Source: Candidatus Competibacter phosphatis
GTDB lineage: Bacteria; Pseudomonadota; Gammaproteobacteria; Competibacterales; Competibacteraceae
Assembly (NCBI RefSeq): GCF_012939995.1
Contig: NZ_SPMZ01000030.1
Coordinates: 3,838-64,654, forward strand
Reading direction: 5' to 3'
DNA: 60,817 nt
The position numbers were made by a program, and so were the translations under genes. Of this stretch, positions 34,277 through 43,246 are shown one piece after another; within the stretch, counting starts at the first letter, position 1; each line of letters starts with the position of its first letter. Below the pieces are notes generated by a model that saw only the letters and a program-made list of their open reading frames with translations, was not told the DNA's origin and did no database searches.

Positions 34277-37099
34277 ATGAAAGCCACGATTCCCATCGAC
34301 AACCCCGAGCGCTTGCGCCTGGAACGACAGCACCAAGATCAGGAAAACTGGCGGCTGTGGGGGCCGTATCTCGCGGAACGGGCTTGGGGCACGGTTCGCG
34401 AGGACTACAGCGCCCACGGCGAAGCTTGGGAACATCTCGACCACGATCAATCCCGCTCCCGCGTCTATCGCTGGAACGAGGACGGTTTGGGCGGCATCTG
34501 CGACGAGCAACAGCGGTTGTGTTTCACGCTCGCCCTGTGGAACGGCCGCGATCCGATTTTGAAAGAACGGGCATTCGGCCTGACCGGCAATCAAGGCAAC
34601 CACGGCGAGGATGTGAAGGAGTATTACTTCTATCTCGACGCCACGCCTAGCCACAGCTATCTGCGTTATCTGTACAAATATCCGCAGGCCGAATATCCCT
34701 ACGGCAGGCTGGTGGAAGAAAACCGCCGCCGGGGCCGGTTAGACCCGCCGTTCAACCTGTTGGATACCGGCGTTTTTCAGGACAATCGTTACTGGGATGT
34801 AGATGTGTCCTATGCCAAGGCCGGCCCGGATGAAATCCACATCCGCATCGCGGTCGCCAACCGGGGAACCGAAGAAGCGACCCTGCACCTGTTGCCGCAA
34901 CTGTGGTTCCGCAACACTTGGGCTTGGGGCGACGAGGAGAAAGAGCGGGCACTGGCCGAACTGCGGGGCGATCCGGTTTTGCCCGACCAGAAACCGGCCA
35001 AACCGATCTTGTACGCGATTCCAGCGCCAACCGGCGCGACTTGGGCGGTGCGTGCCGAATATCCAGCGCTGGGCGCGTACCACCTGTACGGCCGGCAATC
35101 CGCCGAGCCGCTGTATACCGAGAACGAACACAATGTTCAGCGGCTGTGGGGATTGACCAACGCCACGCCCTACGTCAAGGACAGTTTCCACCGTCGAGTG
35201 GTCAACTGCGAGCAAGACGCGGTCAATCCCGCGCAGGAAGGCACCAAGTTTGCTGCCTGGTATGTATTGACCGTGGCAGGCGGTCAACAGGCCGAGGTCG
35301 AGTTGGTGTTGAGCGCCGCGCCGCTCGCTCAACCCTTCGCCGCTACCGCAACGGTGTTCGCCAACCGTCAATCCGAAGCGGATGCGTTCTACCGCGACCT
35401 GTTGCCCGAAGCCTCCGACGAAGACCGGCGCATCCTGCGCCAAGCATCGGCGGGCATGATCTGGAGCAAGCAGTTCTTTCATTACGATGTGGCCCGCTGG
35501 CTCGATGGCGACCAATTCCCGCCGCCCGACAGTCGAAAAGGAGGCCGCAACCGTGCTTGGCGGCACCTTAAAGCATCCGACATCATCTCCATGCCCGACA
35601 AGTGGGAGTATCCCTGGTTCGCGGCCTGGGATCTGGCCTACCACTGCGCCGCGCTGTCGCTGGTGGATGTCGATTTCGCCAAAGACCAGATCGAACTAGT
35701 ACTCAAGGAAAATTACCTCCACCCCAACGGCCAGATTCCTGCCTACGAATGGGCATTCGGCGATGTCAATCCGCCGGTGCACGCGATGGGCGCTCTCAAG
35801 GCATTTCGGGCCGAACGGGTGCAGCGCGGTCAGAGTGATCATAACTTTCTACAGCGAGTGTTCCACAAACTGCTGCTGAATTACGCCTGGTGGATCAACC
35901 GCAAGGATGTCGATGGCAACAACGTGTTCGAGGGCGGCTTTCTGGGGCTGGACAATATCTCGGTATTCGACCGTTCTCACCCGCTGCCGGCTGGCTATAC
36001 CCTCCAGCAGGCCGACGCCACCGGCTGGATGGCGATGTTCGCGCTCAACATGACGGTCATCGCGCTGGAACTGGCCACCGAAGACCCGGATTACGAACCC
36101 ATCGCCATCCAGATTTACCAGCAGTTTCTCGCCATCGCCAACGCCATCGCCGGCCACTCCGGCCACGAAGTGCCGCTGTGGGACCCGGAAGCCGGTTTTT
36201 TCAAGGATTTGGTGACCGGTCCCGACGGCCAAAGCCAGCGCATCGACGTCTATTCCTGGGTCGGATTGATTCCGTTGTTCGCCTGCGAGGTGGTGGATCA
36301 GCGCATTCTGGCCAAGGTCCCCCGGTTTCGCGAACTGCTGCGCCAGCACCGGCACGGTGTGTTCGACGGCAGCATCATCTGCCAATGCCCGGACTGGGAA
36401 AACGAGCGGGGCGAACATCTGCTTTCGCTGGTCACCAACCGGATGTTGCCGCGCATCCTCAAGCGGTTGCTACGCGAGGACGAGTTTCTATCGCCGCACG
36501 GCATCCGCAGCGTCAGCCGCATCCACGCCACGCATAAGCACTTGGGCACGCTGCCCGGCGTCGGCGAAGCCATCATCGAGTACGTGCCCGGCGAATCCAA
36601 CTCTGGTCTGTTCGGCGGTAATTCCAATTGGCGCGGCCCGATTTGGCTACCGACCAACTACACGCTGGTGCAGGCGCTGGAGAAGTTCCACCGCTTCCTG
36701 GGCGACAATTTCACCATTGCCGTGCCCAGCCTGGGCAATCGCGAGCTGAACTTGAAGGAAATCGCCACGCTGATCGCCGAGCGGCTGGTGGACATCTACC
36801 GCCGCGACGCGAACGGACGGACGCCCGCTTTCCCCACCGGCAGCCCGTTCCAGCACGATCCGCACTGGCAAGATTTGCTGCAATTCTACGAATACTTCCA
36901 CGGCGACACCGGCCAAGGGCTGGGCGCCGCTCACCAGACCGGCTGGACCGGCCTGCTGGCGAATCTGGTGATGCGCCGCTACCGGCGCGATATCCCGGCC
37001 TATTGGAGTCAGCAAATGGCAGCCGACAACACCCCTCTCCCCGAGGGAGAGGGGTTGGGGGTGAGGGCGGTTTCAGCCACGAGCGCAGTGGAGGGTTGA
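34277..37099 (+). CDS. GH63-like (MGH1-type) glucosidase
   Basis: 940 residues, cytosolic. The (alpha/alpha)6 barrel is recognisable from residue 400 on (WEYPWFAAWDLAYHCAAL, YEWAFGDVNPPVHAMG, LPTNYTLVQALEKFH, TGSPFQHDP). An N-terminal beta-domain precedes it. The family cleaves alpha-glucosidic bonds in small glycosides or glucosylglycerate-like compounds. GGAG eight bases upstream fixes ATG 34277. The last 20 residues are encoded by a REP-like hairpin, giving TPLPEGEGLGVRA, so the natural C-terminus has been replaced. First gene of a three-gene operon with the DoxX-NDH-2 fusion and an MFS carrier. Confidence 0.85.
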   Translation: MKATIPIDNPERLRLERQHQDQENWRLWGPYLAERAWGTVREDYSAHGEAWEHLDHDQSRSRVYRWNEDGLGGICDEQQRLCFTLALWNGRDPILKERAFGLTGNQGNHGEDVKEYYFYLDATPSHSYLRYLYKYPQAEYPYGRLVEENRRRGRLDPPFNLLDTGVFQDNRYWDVDVSYAKAGPDEIHIRIAVANRGTEEATLHLLPQLWFRNTWAWGDEEKERALAELRGDPVLPDQKPAKPILYAIPAPTGATWAVRAEYPALGAYHLYGRQSAEPLYTENEHNVQRLWGLTNATPYVKDSFHRRVVNCEQDAVNPAQEGTKFAAWYVLTVAGGQQAEVELVLSAAPLAQPFAATATVFANRQSEADAFYRDLLPEASDEDRRILRQASAGMIWSKQFFHYDVARWLDGDQFPPPDSRKGGRNRAWRHLKASDIISMPDKWEYPWFAAWDLAYHCAALSLVDVDFAKDQIELVLKENYLHPNGQIPAYEWAFGDVNPPVHAMGALKAFRAERVQRGQSDHNFLQRVFHKLLLNYAWWINRKDVDGNNVFEGGFLGLDNISVFDRSHPLPAGYTLQQADATGWMAMFALNMTVIALELATEDPDYEPIAIQIYQQFLAIANAIAGHSGHEVPLWDPEAGFFKDLVTGPDGQSQRIDVYSWVGLIPLFACEVVDQRILAKVPRFRELLRQHRHGVFDGSIICQCPDWENERGEHLLSLVTNRMLPRILKRLLREDEFLSPHGIRSVSRIHATHKHLGTLPGVGEAIIEYVPGESNSGLFGGNSNWRGPIWLPTNYTLVQALEKFHRFLGDNFTIAVPSLGNRELNLKEIATLIAERLVDIYRRDANGRTPAFPTGSPFQHDPHWQDLLQFYEYFHGDTGQGLGAAHQTGWTGLLANLVMRRYRRDIPAYWSQQMAADNTPLPEGEGLGVRAVSATSAVEG
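37032..37054. repeat. REP-like hairpin inside the glucosidase gene
   Basis: CCCCTCTCCC (37032-37041) and GGGAGAGGGG (37045-37054) form perfect 10-bp arms with loop CGA, followed by TTGGGGGTGAGGG. It belongs to a class of dispersed proteobacterial palindromes and is related to 11297-11314. It is translated as the end of the glucosidase. Confidence 0.8.
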
Positions 37100-37102
37100 G
37101 CC

Positions 37103-39229
37103 ATGCTGACCGCAACCGTCGCCGCCGTCCGGCACCGTCGGGCCAATGTCATCGCGGTGTTCCTCAAGCGCGTGGATGAAGCGCTGCGCGTCGCCGAAGT
37201 CACGCTCTATCCCTTTCTAGACCTCGTAATCCGGCTATGGCTGGCGCAGGCGTTCTGGGTGTCCGGCGTGCTCAAGCTGGCCAACTGGGATACCGCGCTG
37301 ACGCTCGCCACCTACGAATACCCGGTGCCCTGGTTGGACCCGTTCAAGGCTGCCGTGCTGGGCGTCACCATCGAGGTGCTGGGTTCGATGCTGCTGGCGT
37401 TCGGGCTCGCCACCCGGCTGGCCGCGATTCCGCTGTTGATCCTGACGCTGGTGATCCAATTCGAATACCGCGCCCTGGATCAACACCTCTATTGGGTCGC
37501 GCTGTTCGGTTGGTACATCGTCATGGGCGCGGGACCGATTTCCCTGGATCGGCTGCTGACTTCCGGTTTGGCATCTTCGGCACTGCCGTTGGTCAAACCG
37601 CTGGGCCGGTTGTACGCTTCGCTGACTCGCTATCTCGGCCCAGTTTATCAACTCGGGCTGCGCCTGTGGCTGGCGAGCCTATGGTTCGCACCGGTGCTAA
37701 TAGGGCGTTCGTTCCTGGAGGCCGTGTTGGGTTTCGTCAGTCCTCTGCTGGCGCTGGGGCTGGCAACCCGCTTGGCCGCCATCGGCGCGGCGCTGGCGCT
37801 GCTCGGCTCCGGCGTCATGGGCACGGACGAAATCCAGACGATCAACCGGCTCTATCAACTTTTCCTGCTCGGCCTGATCGCGCTGCGCGGATCGGGACCG
37901 ATTTCTGCCGATGCCATCCTGCAACGGCAGCTCGCCCGCTGGTTCCCGCCGTTGGAAAGCTGGTCCGACGCCGCACTGACCGACGTACCTCATGTGGTGG
38001 TGGTCGGCGCTGGTTTTGGTGGAATCAAGGCAGCGCACGGCCTGCGGCTGGCCGCCTGCCGGGTCACGGTCATCGACAAGCGCAACTACCATCTGTTTCA
38101 ACCGCTGCTGTATCAAGTGGCGACAGCCAGCCTGTCGCCGGCCGATGTTGCCACCCCGATCCGGGCGCTGTTCCGCGACCAGCACAACGTGCGGGTGTTG
38201 CTGGGCGAGGTGACGGACGTGGACGCCACCGCGCGTCAGGTGGTCCTGAGCGATGGCACCCACATCGGCTACGACTATCTGGTGTTGGCGACCGGTGCGC
38301 GTCACAGTTACTTCGGACGCGACGACTGGGAGCCCTACGCACCGGGCCTGAAGCGCATCGACGACGCCACCGCTATCCGGCGCCGCCTGCTACTGGCCTT
38401 CGAACAGGCGGAGAACTGCGCCGATCCCGAGGAACGGCAACGGCTGTTGACCTTCATCATCGTCGGCGGCGGTCCCACCGGCGTGGAACTGGCCGGCGCT
38501 ATCGCCGAGTTGGCCCAACACGGGTTGACCGGGGAATTCCGCAATATCGACCCGGCCCAAGCACGAGTGTTGCTAGTGCAATCGGCACCGCGCCTGCTAC
38601 CGAGCTTTCCCGAATCGCTTTCGGAAGTGTCGGCGCAATCGTTGCGGGCGCTGGGCGTGGAAGTGCTGACCAAGAGCCGGGTGGAGAAGGTGGACGCTGA
38701 AGGGGCGCTGGTGTCCGGCCAGCGGATCGGTTCCCGCACCGTGTTCTGGGCGGCTGGGGTGATGGCCTCGCCCGCCGCGCAATGGCTCAAGACCGACGCC
38801 GATTCGGCAGGCCGCCTCAAAGTGGGGCCGGATCTGAGCGTGCCCGGCCTACCCAACGTGTTTGCCGTCGGCGATACCGCTCTGAGCGAAGCTTGGGATG
38901 GCAAGCCGGTGCCAGGACTGGCGCCCGCAGCCAAGCAGCAGGGTGCTTACGTCGCTGGGGCGATCAAGGCTCGCCTGGAAGGACGTACTGGCCTGCCGCC
39001 GTTCCGCTATCGCCATCTCGGCAATCTCGCCACCATCGGCCGGCAAGCGGCGGTCGTCGATTTCGGCTGGTTCAAATTGAGCGGGGCGCTGGCGTGGTGG
39101 TTGTGGGGCGTCGCGCACATGTTTTTCTTGGTGGACCCTCGCAAGCGTCTGTCGGTCGCCATCGAGTGGTTCTGGGCCTATCTCACCTACAAGCGCGGCA
39201 CTCGGCTCATCACCGGCGGCAAAGAGTAA
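37103..39229 (+). CDS. Fusion of two DoxX domains with a type II NADH dehydrogenase
   Basis: 708 residues. Two related DoxX-like membrane units come first: about 35-155 (LWLAQAFWVSGVLKLANW, LAFGLATRLAAIPLLIL) and about 165-275 (LWLASLWFAPVLIG, LALGLATRLAAIGAALA). From about 295 a complete NDH-2-type flavoprotein follows: VVVVGAGFGGIKAAHGL, FQPLLYQVATASLSP, FIIVGGGPTGVELAGA and VFAVGDTALSEAWDGKP. NDH-2 passes electrons from NADH to quinone; the DoxX part would anchor it and may bind quinone. GAGG eight bases before ATG 37103, which starts 3 bp after the glucosidase stop. Confidence 0.88.
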   Translation: MLTATVAAVRHRRANVIAVFLKRVDEALRVAEVTLYPFLDLVIRLWLAQAFWVSGVLKLANWDTALTLATYEYPVPWLDPFKAAVLGVTIEVLGSMLLAFGLATRLAAIPLLILTLVIQFEYRALDQHLYWVALFGWYIVMGAGPISLDRLLTSGLASSALPLVKPLGRLYASLTRYLGPVYQLGLRLWLASLWFAPVLIGRSFLEAVLGFVSPLLALGLATRLAAIGAALALLGSGVMGTDEIQTINRLYQLFLLGLIALRGSGPISADAILQRQLARWFPPLESWSDAALTDVPHVVVVGAGFGGIKAAHGLRLAACRVTVIDKRNYHLFQPLLYQVATASLSPADVATPIRALFRDQHNVRVLLGEVTDVDATARQVVLSDGTHIGYDYLVLATGARHSYFGRDDWEPYAPGLKRIDDATAIRRRLLLAFEQAENCADPEERQRLLTFIIVGGGPTGVELAGAIAELAQHGLTGEFRNIDPAQARVLLVQSAPRLLPSFPESLSEVSAQSLRALGVEVLTKSRVEKVDAEGALVSGQRIGSRTVFWAAGVMASPAAQWLKTDADSAGRLKVGPDLSVPGLPNVFAVGDTALSEAWDGKPVPGLAPAAKQQGAYVAGAIKARLEGRTGLPPFRYRHLGNLATIGRQAAVVDFGWFKLSGALAWWLWGVAHMFFLVDPRKRLSVAIEWFWAYLTYKRGTRLITGGKE

Positions 39230-39240
39230 GGAGCATCGAC

Positions 39241-40443
39241 ATGATCAAGCAAACGTCGCCGAACGTGCCGGCAGTGCTCGCGGTGTATCTCATCGCATTC
39301 CTACAGGGCTTGACGCTGGTCAGCTTCCCCGCCAGCAGCGCCGTGCTGAGGCAAATGCACGGTTTCACCGACGCCCAGTACGGCGCGATCTTTCTACCGC
39401 AAGTCGCGCTGGCGGTGCTGGGCGCGGTGGCTGGCGGGACGCTGGCCCGCCGTCTGGGTTTGCAGCCGTTGCTCTGGTTGACGGCGGCGGGCAACGGCTT
39501 GTCGCAACTGGCGTTGGCGGCGAGCCTTTGGGTCATGCCGGCACTGGCGTTTCCGGTCATTTTGGCCGGAACGGCGCTGCTGGGATGGAGTTTCGGCTTG
39601 GGTGGTGCACCGCTGAACAGCTATCCGCCCCAATTCTTTCCCCGGCGAGCACCGGCTGCCGTAGTCGCCTTGCATACCCTGCTAGGGCTCGGCTTGATGG
39701 TGGGGCCGCTGCTGGCCGACGGTTTCGGCCGGGCCGGCTGGTGGGTCGGGTTTCCGCTGTCGCTGTTGGGGTTAAGCGCGTTGCTGGCGTTGGCCGCTGC
39801 GACCGTGCGTTTACCGTCGGAGGCCGGCGGCGAGATGGAGGAGCGCCGCGTCGAGATGAATCCGCCGCTGATTTCCGGGGCGTTCTGGATCTTCGCCGCC
39901 ATCGCGGTACTCTACGCCTTCGCCGAAGGGACCTTCAGTAATTGGGCGGTGATTTATCTGCGCGAGGCCAAGGATCTATCGGCGGTGGTGGCGGCGCTGG
40001 CTCTATCGGTGTTCTGGGGCGCGATGGTGGTCGGTCGGCTGCTGGTTGCGGTGCTGGTGGTCCGCATCGCGCCACTGACGATCTGGCTGGCGTTGCCGGT
40101 TCTGATGATCGCGGCGTTTCTGCTGCTGCCGGGCGCCTCCACGCCAGCGCTGGGCCTGGGGTTGTTCGCGTTGGCGGGTTTGGCCTGCTCGGCTTTCTTT
40201 CCGCTGACCATTACGCTGGCTTCGGAGCGATTCCCCGAGCATGTGGCCTGGGTTTCGTCCATGCTCATCGCCGCGCTGATGGTCGGCGTGGGGCTCGGTT
40301 CGTTCGTGATCGGCCCGCTGCGAGAATGGCTGTCTCTGGAACAGATCTACCAGTTCTCGGCAGCCTATCCCATCGCGGTCATCGGACTGGCCCTGTGGCT
40401 GGCCGGTTCGCGGCGGCGGTTGGCGGTCGAAGTTCGAGTCTGA
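39241..40443 (+). CDS. MFS transporter
   Basis: 400 residues with twelve predicted membrane helices (AVLAVYLIAFLQGLTLVSF, FWIFAAIAVLYAFAEGTFS). The loop LARRLGLQPL after helix 2 fits the MFS loop motif. FAEGTFSNWAVIYLRE is typical of sugar-type carriers. GGAG seven bases before ATG 39241, 11 bp after the NDH-2 fusion. With the glucosidase upstream it could import or export the glycoside; this is inference from gene order. Confidence 0.85.
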   Translation: MIKQTSPNVPAVLAVYLIAFLQGLTLVSFPASSAVLRQMHGFTDAQYGAIFLPQVALAVLGAVAGGTLARRLGLQPLLWLTAAGNGLSQLALAASLWVMPALAFPVILAGTALLGWSFGLGGAPLNSYPPQFFPRRAPAAVVALHTLLGLGLMVGPLLADGFGRAGWWVGFPLSLLGLSALLALAAATVRLPSEAGGEMEERRVEMNPPLISGAFWIFAAIAVLYAFAEGTFSNWAVIYLREAKDLSAVVAALALSVFWGAMVVGRLLVAVLVVRIAPLTIWLALPVLMIAAFLLLPGASTPALGLGLFALAGLACSAFFPLTITLASERFPEHVAWVSSMLIAALMVGVGLGSFVIGPLREWLSLEQIYQFSAAYPIAVIGLALWLAGSRRRLAVEVRV

Positions 40444-40663
40444 AGCAGATGGGCTTCCGGTGACCCCGCGCGGCACTTTCGAAAAACTCTAAACCTCTCA
40501 AGAATGCCGTCGGGAGCCGGCTTCGAGTTTACACCGCGACCGACTGTTCTCTTAAGATTCGCTTAAGCCAAACCACCTACCATTCTCGACGTACCGAGTT
40601 GGAAACGGACTCGGCCTCGTTCAGCGAGTAGGTACTCTCGTATTTCAAACCACGAAGGACGCC

Positions 40664-41665
40664 ATGAACGCCGATCCATCGACGCAAACTTCGATAACCT
40701 CTTCGGTTCTACCAGACATCAGAGGTTTACTCGATTATCTGAACCAACGGATTCTCGGTCAGGACGCGTTGAATACGCGGCTGTTGATCGCCTTGCTGGC
40801 TGATGGACACCTGCTGGTCGAAGGCGCGCCTGGGCTGGCCAAGACGACGGCCATCAAAACCTTGGCTGCGGGACTGGAGGGCGATTTTCATCGCGTCCAG
40901 TTCACGCCAGATCTGTTGCCGGCGGATTTGACTGGTACCGAGATCTATCGGCCTCAAGAAGCCTCCTTTCAGTTCCAGCAAGGTCCCATCTTTCATAACC
41001 TCTTGCTGGCCGACGAGATCAACCGGGCGCCCGCCAAAGTACAATCCGCCCTCCTGGAGGCCATGGCCGAACGCCAGGTGACGGTAGGTCGCACCAGTTA
41101 TCCGTTGCCCGAATTATTCCTGGTGATGGCCACGCAAAATCCCATCGAGCAAGAAGGCACCTATCCGCTGCCCGAAGCGCAACTGGATCGCTTTCTGCTG
41201 TATGTGCGTATCGGCTATCCCGATTCGCAAACCGAGCACGCTATCCTGCGACTGGTGCGCGAGCAGGCCTTACAAAACGGCACCACCGCTGAAAGAACCG
41301 TGCGCATTTCCCAACAGTGCGTGTTCGCGGCGCGGCGCGAGGTATTGACGCTGAACCTGGCACCGGCGCTGGAGTCGTACATCGTGGCGCTGGTGATGGC
41401 CACGCGCAATCCGGCCCCGTATGGCACGGAACTGCCCGGTTGGGTTCGGTACGGCGCCAGCCCGCGAGCAACCATCGCCTTGGATCGCTGTTCTCGTGCC
41501 CATGCTTGGCTGCATGGCCGCGACTACGTCAGTCCCGAGGACATTCAGGCCATCGCGCCCGATGTGCTGCGTCACCGCGTGCTGCTGACTTTCGAGGCGG
41601 AAGCCGACGGTATCGATACCGAGCGCTTCATTACCGAGTTGCTCGACCGCGTTCCCGTGCCTTGA
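40664..41665 (+). CDS. MoxR-family AAA+ ATPase
   Basis: 333 residues. Walker A is VEGAPGLAKTTA near 52, Walker B is LLLADEINRAPAKVQSALLE near 113, and the sensor region MATQNPIEQEGTYPLPEAQL is diagnostic of MoxR. AAGGA before ATG 40664. MoxR ATPases act with von Willebrand factor A proteins as chaperones for metal cofactor insertion or membrane stress. It leads the operon with DUF58, DUF4381, BatA, BatB/C and BatD, the complete set for this system. 40444-40663 upstream should hold the promoter. Confidence 0.93.
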   Translation: MNADPSTQTSITSSVLPDIRGLLDYLNQRILGQDALNTRLLIALLADGHLLVEGAPGLAKTTAIKTLAAGLEGDFHRVQFTPDLLPADLTGTEIYRPQEASFQFQQGPIFHNLLLADEINRAPAKVQSALLEAMAERQVTVGRTSYPLPELFLVMATQNPIEQEGTYPLPEAQLDRFLLYVRIGYPDSQTEHAILRLVREQALQNGTTAERTVRISQQCVFAARREVLTLNLAPALESYIVALVMATRNPAPYGTELPGWVRYGASPRATIALDRCSRAHAWLHGRDYVSPEDIQAIAPDVLRHRVLLTFEAEADGIDTERFITELLDRVPVP

Positions 41666-41718
41666 GAGGCACTGCGTCGAAAACTGAAATATTCCTGCCC
41701 CGCCTCTAATTACTTCCG

Positions 41719-42750
41719 ATGTTGAAAGAAATCCGCAAACGCATCCAGCAAGGTTTCATAGCGAGCGACTCGACGTCCTTGCAATCTCCCGCTCCACTTT
41801 CACCGACCGGCACCCGAGGAGTCGCTGTTTCCATCGAAGAGTTGCTGCGGTTGCGCGACCAAGCGGCTGGACTCGGTTTCTCTCCCCAGCGCCGGGTGTT
41901 ATCGACTCAGGCGGGGGGATATGTCTCACCGTATCGGGGTCGCGGCATGGAATTCGAAGAAGTGCGTGCTTATCAACCGGGTGACGACATCCGCAACATG
42001 GATTGGCGAGTGACCGCGCGCACGGGTCGGCCGCATACCAAGTTGTTTCGGGAAGAACGCGAACGGCCGGTATTGTTCCTGGTGGATCTGGGACCGAACA
42101 TGGCTTTCGGTACCCGGATTGCCTTCAAGTCGGTGGTGGCCGCCAGAGCCGCCGCACTGCTGGCCTGGGCGGCCCGCGACAACGGCGATCGCATCGGTGG
42201 CATCGTGTTTGCCGGAAAGCAGCATCGGGAACTGCGGCCCGCCGGGCGGGAACGGGGCCTGTTGCCTTTTCTCAAGGCACTGGTCGACATGCAACCCACC
42301 GGTATCATGCCGGCAGAAACAGGGAACGGCCACTGGGTGGAAATTCTGCGGCGGCTGACCAGTATCGTCCGCCCTGGCAGTCTGATCTTTCTGCTGAGTG
42401 ATTTTCGCGGGCTACCACAACAGGCTGAGCAATCGTTCGCTCGTCTTGTCGCCCACAACGATGTGGTTTCCATTCTGGTATTCGACCCCGTCGAGGCCAC
42501 CGCGCCACCTGCCGGTCGTTATCCTTTGAGCGACGGTCAGCGCTTTGCCGTTCTGGACACCGGCGATCCAACGGTGGTTGAAGCTTACCGCAATCGGTTC
42601 GCATTCCATCGCGACGCGGTTCGCGCCTTGTGCCATCGTCACGGGAGCCATTTCTTGACATTGGCGACCAGCCAACCGGTGCCCGAAACGTTGCGTCGTG
42701 GTCTGATCGTCCATCATCGGCGTCCCGGCGCCCGCACCACTCGTCCGTAG
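41719..42750 (+). CDS. DUF58 domain protein of the MoxR/Bat operon
   Basis: 343 residues. YRGRGMEFEEVRAYQPGDD and IRNMDWRVTARTGRPHTKLF are the DUF58 signature. A VWA-like region follows (VLFLVDLGPNMAFGTR). It is soluble and probably binds MoxR on one side and Bat proteins on the other. It starts 53 bp after moxR, with no clear ribosome site, and ends 4 bp before the DUF4381 gene. Confidence 0.9.
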   Translation: MLKEIRKRIQQGFIASDSTSLQSPAPLSPTGTRGVAVSIEELLRLRDQAAGLGFSPQRRVLSTQAGGYVSPYRGRGMEFEEVRAYQPGDDIRNMDWRVTARTGRPHTKLFREERERPVLFLVDLGPNMAFGTRIAFKSVVAARAAALLAWAARDNGDRIGGIVFAGKQHRELRPAGRERGLLPFLKALVDMQPTGIMPAETGNGHWVEILRRLTSIVRPGSLIFLLSDFRGLPQQAEQSFARLVAHNDVVSILVFDPVEATAPPAGRYPLSDGQRFAVLDTGDPTVVEAYRNRFAFHRDAVRALCHRHGSHFLTLATSQPVPETLRRGLIVHHRRPGARTTRP

Positions 42751-42754
42751 TTCC

Positions 42755-43246
42755 ATGCCCGCGACAAACCCTTTAGCAGACTTGCGGGATATCCATCTCC
42801 CCGAACCGGTTTCCTGGTGGCCGCCCGCGCCGGGTTGGTGGCTGTTGGCCGCGCTGTCGCTGGTCGTCGTCGCTGGGTTGCTGTGGTTGTGGCGCTATCG
42901 TCGGCGGCAGACACCCCGACGGGTGGCGCTTGCCGAACTGACGCGACTTCGAGCCGATTTCCAACGGGATGGCGATGGAGCCGCCATTGCAGCGGGGATT
43001 TCCACATTGTTGCGCCGTTTGGCACTGGCCCACTTTCCCAGAGCCCAGGTGGCCGGTCTGGTCGGCGACGCCTGGCTGCAATTTCTGGATCGAACCGGTG
43101 GCGGCAACCCGTTCAGCGCAGGACCCGGACGCGCCTTGATCCGAGCCCCCTATCGGCCTACCGAAGCGTTCGAGATCGAGGCGCTACTGAATGTGGCCGA
43201 AACTTGGATCAAGCGCGTCGGTAAACCAGGAGCGCCCGTCTCATGA
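42755..43246 (+). CDS. DUF4381 membrane protein of the MoxR/Bat operon
   Basis: 163 residues with a single membrane helix near the start (WLLAALSLVVVAGLLWLWRY, about 28-47) preceded by the family hallmark LPEPVSWWPPAPGWW. The rest is a cytosolic helical domain. Function unknown; it is invariably found in these operons. It overlaps batA by four bases. Confidence 0.88.
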   Translation: MPATNPLADLRDIHLPEPVSWWPPAPGWWLLAALSLVVVAGLLWLWRYRRRQTPRRVALAELTRLRADFQRDGDGAAIAAGISTLLRRLALAHFPRAQVAGLVGDAWLQFLDRTGGGNPFSAGPGRALIRAPYRPTEAFEIEALLNVAETWIKRVGKPGAPVS

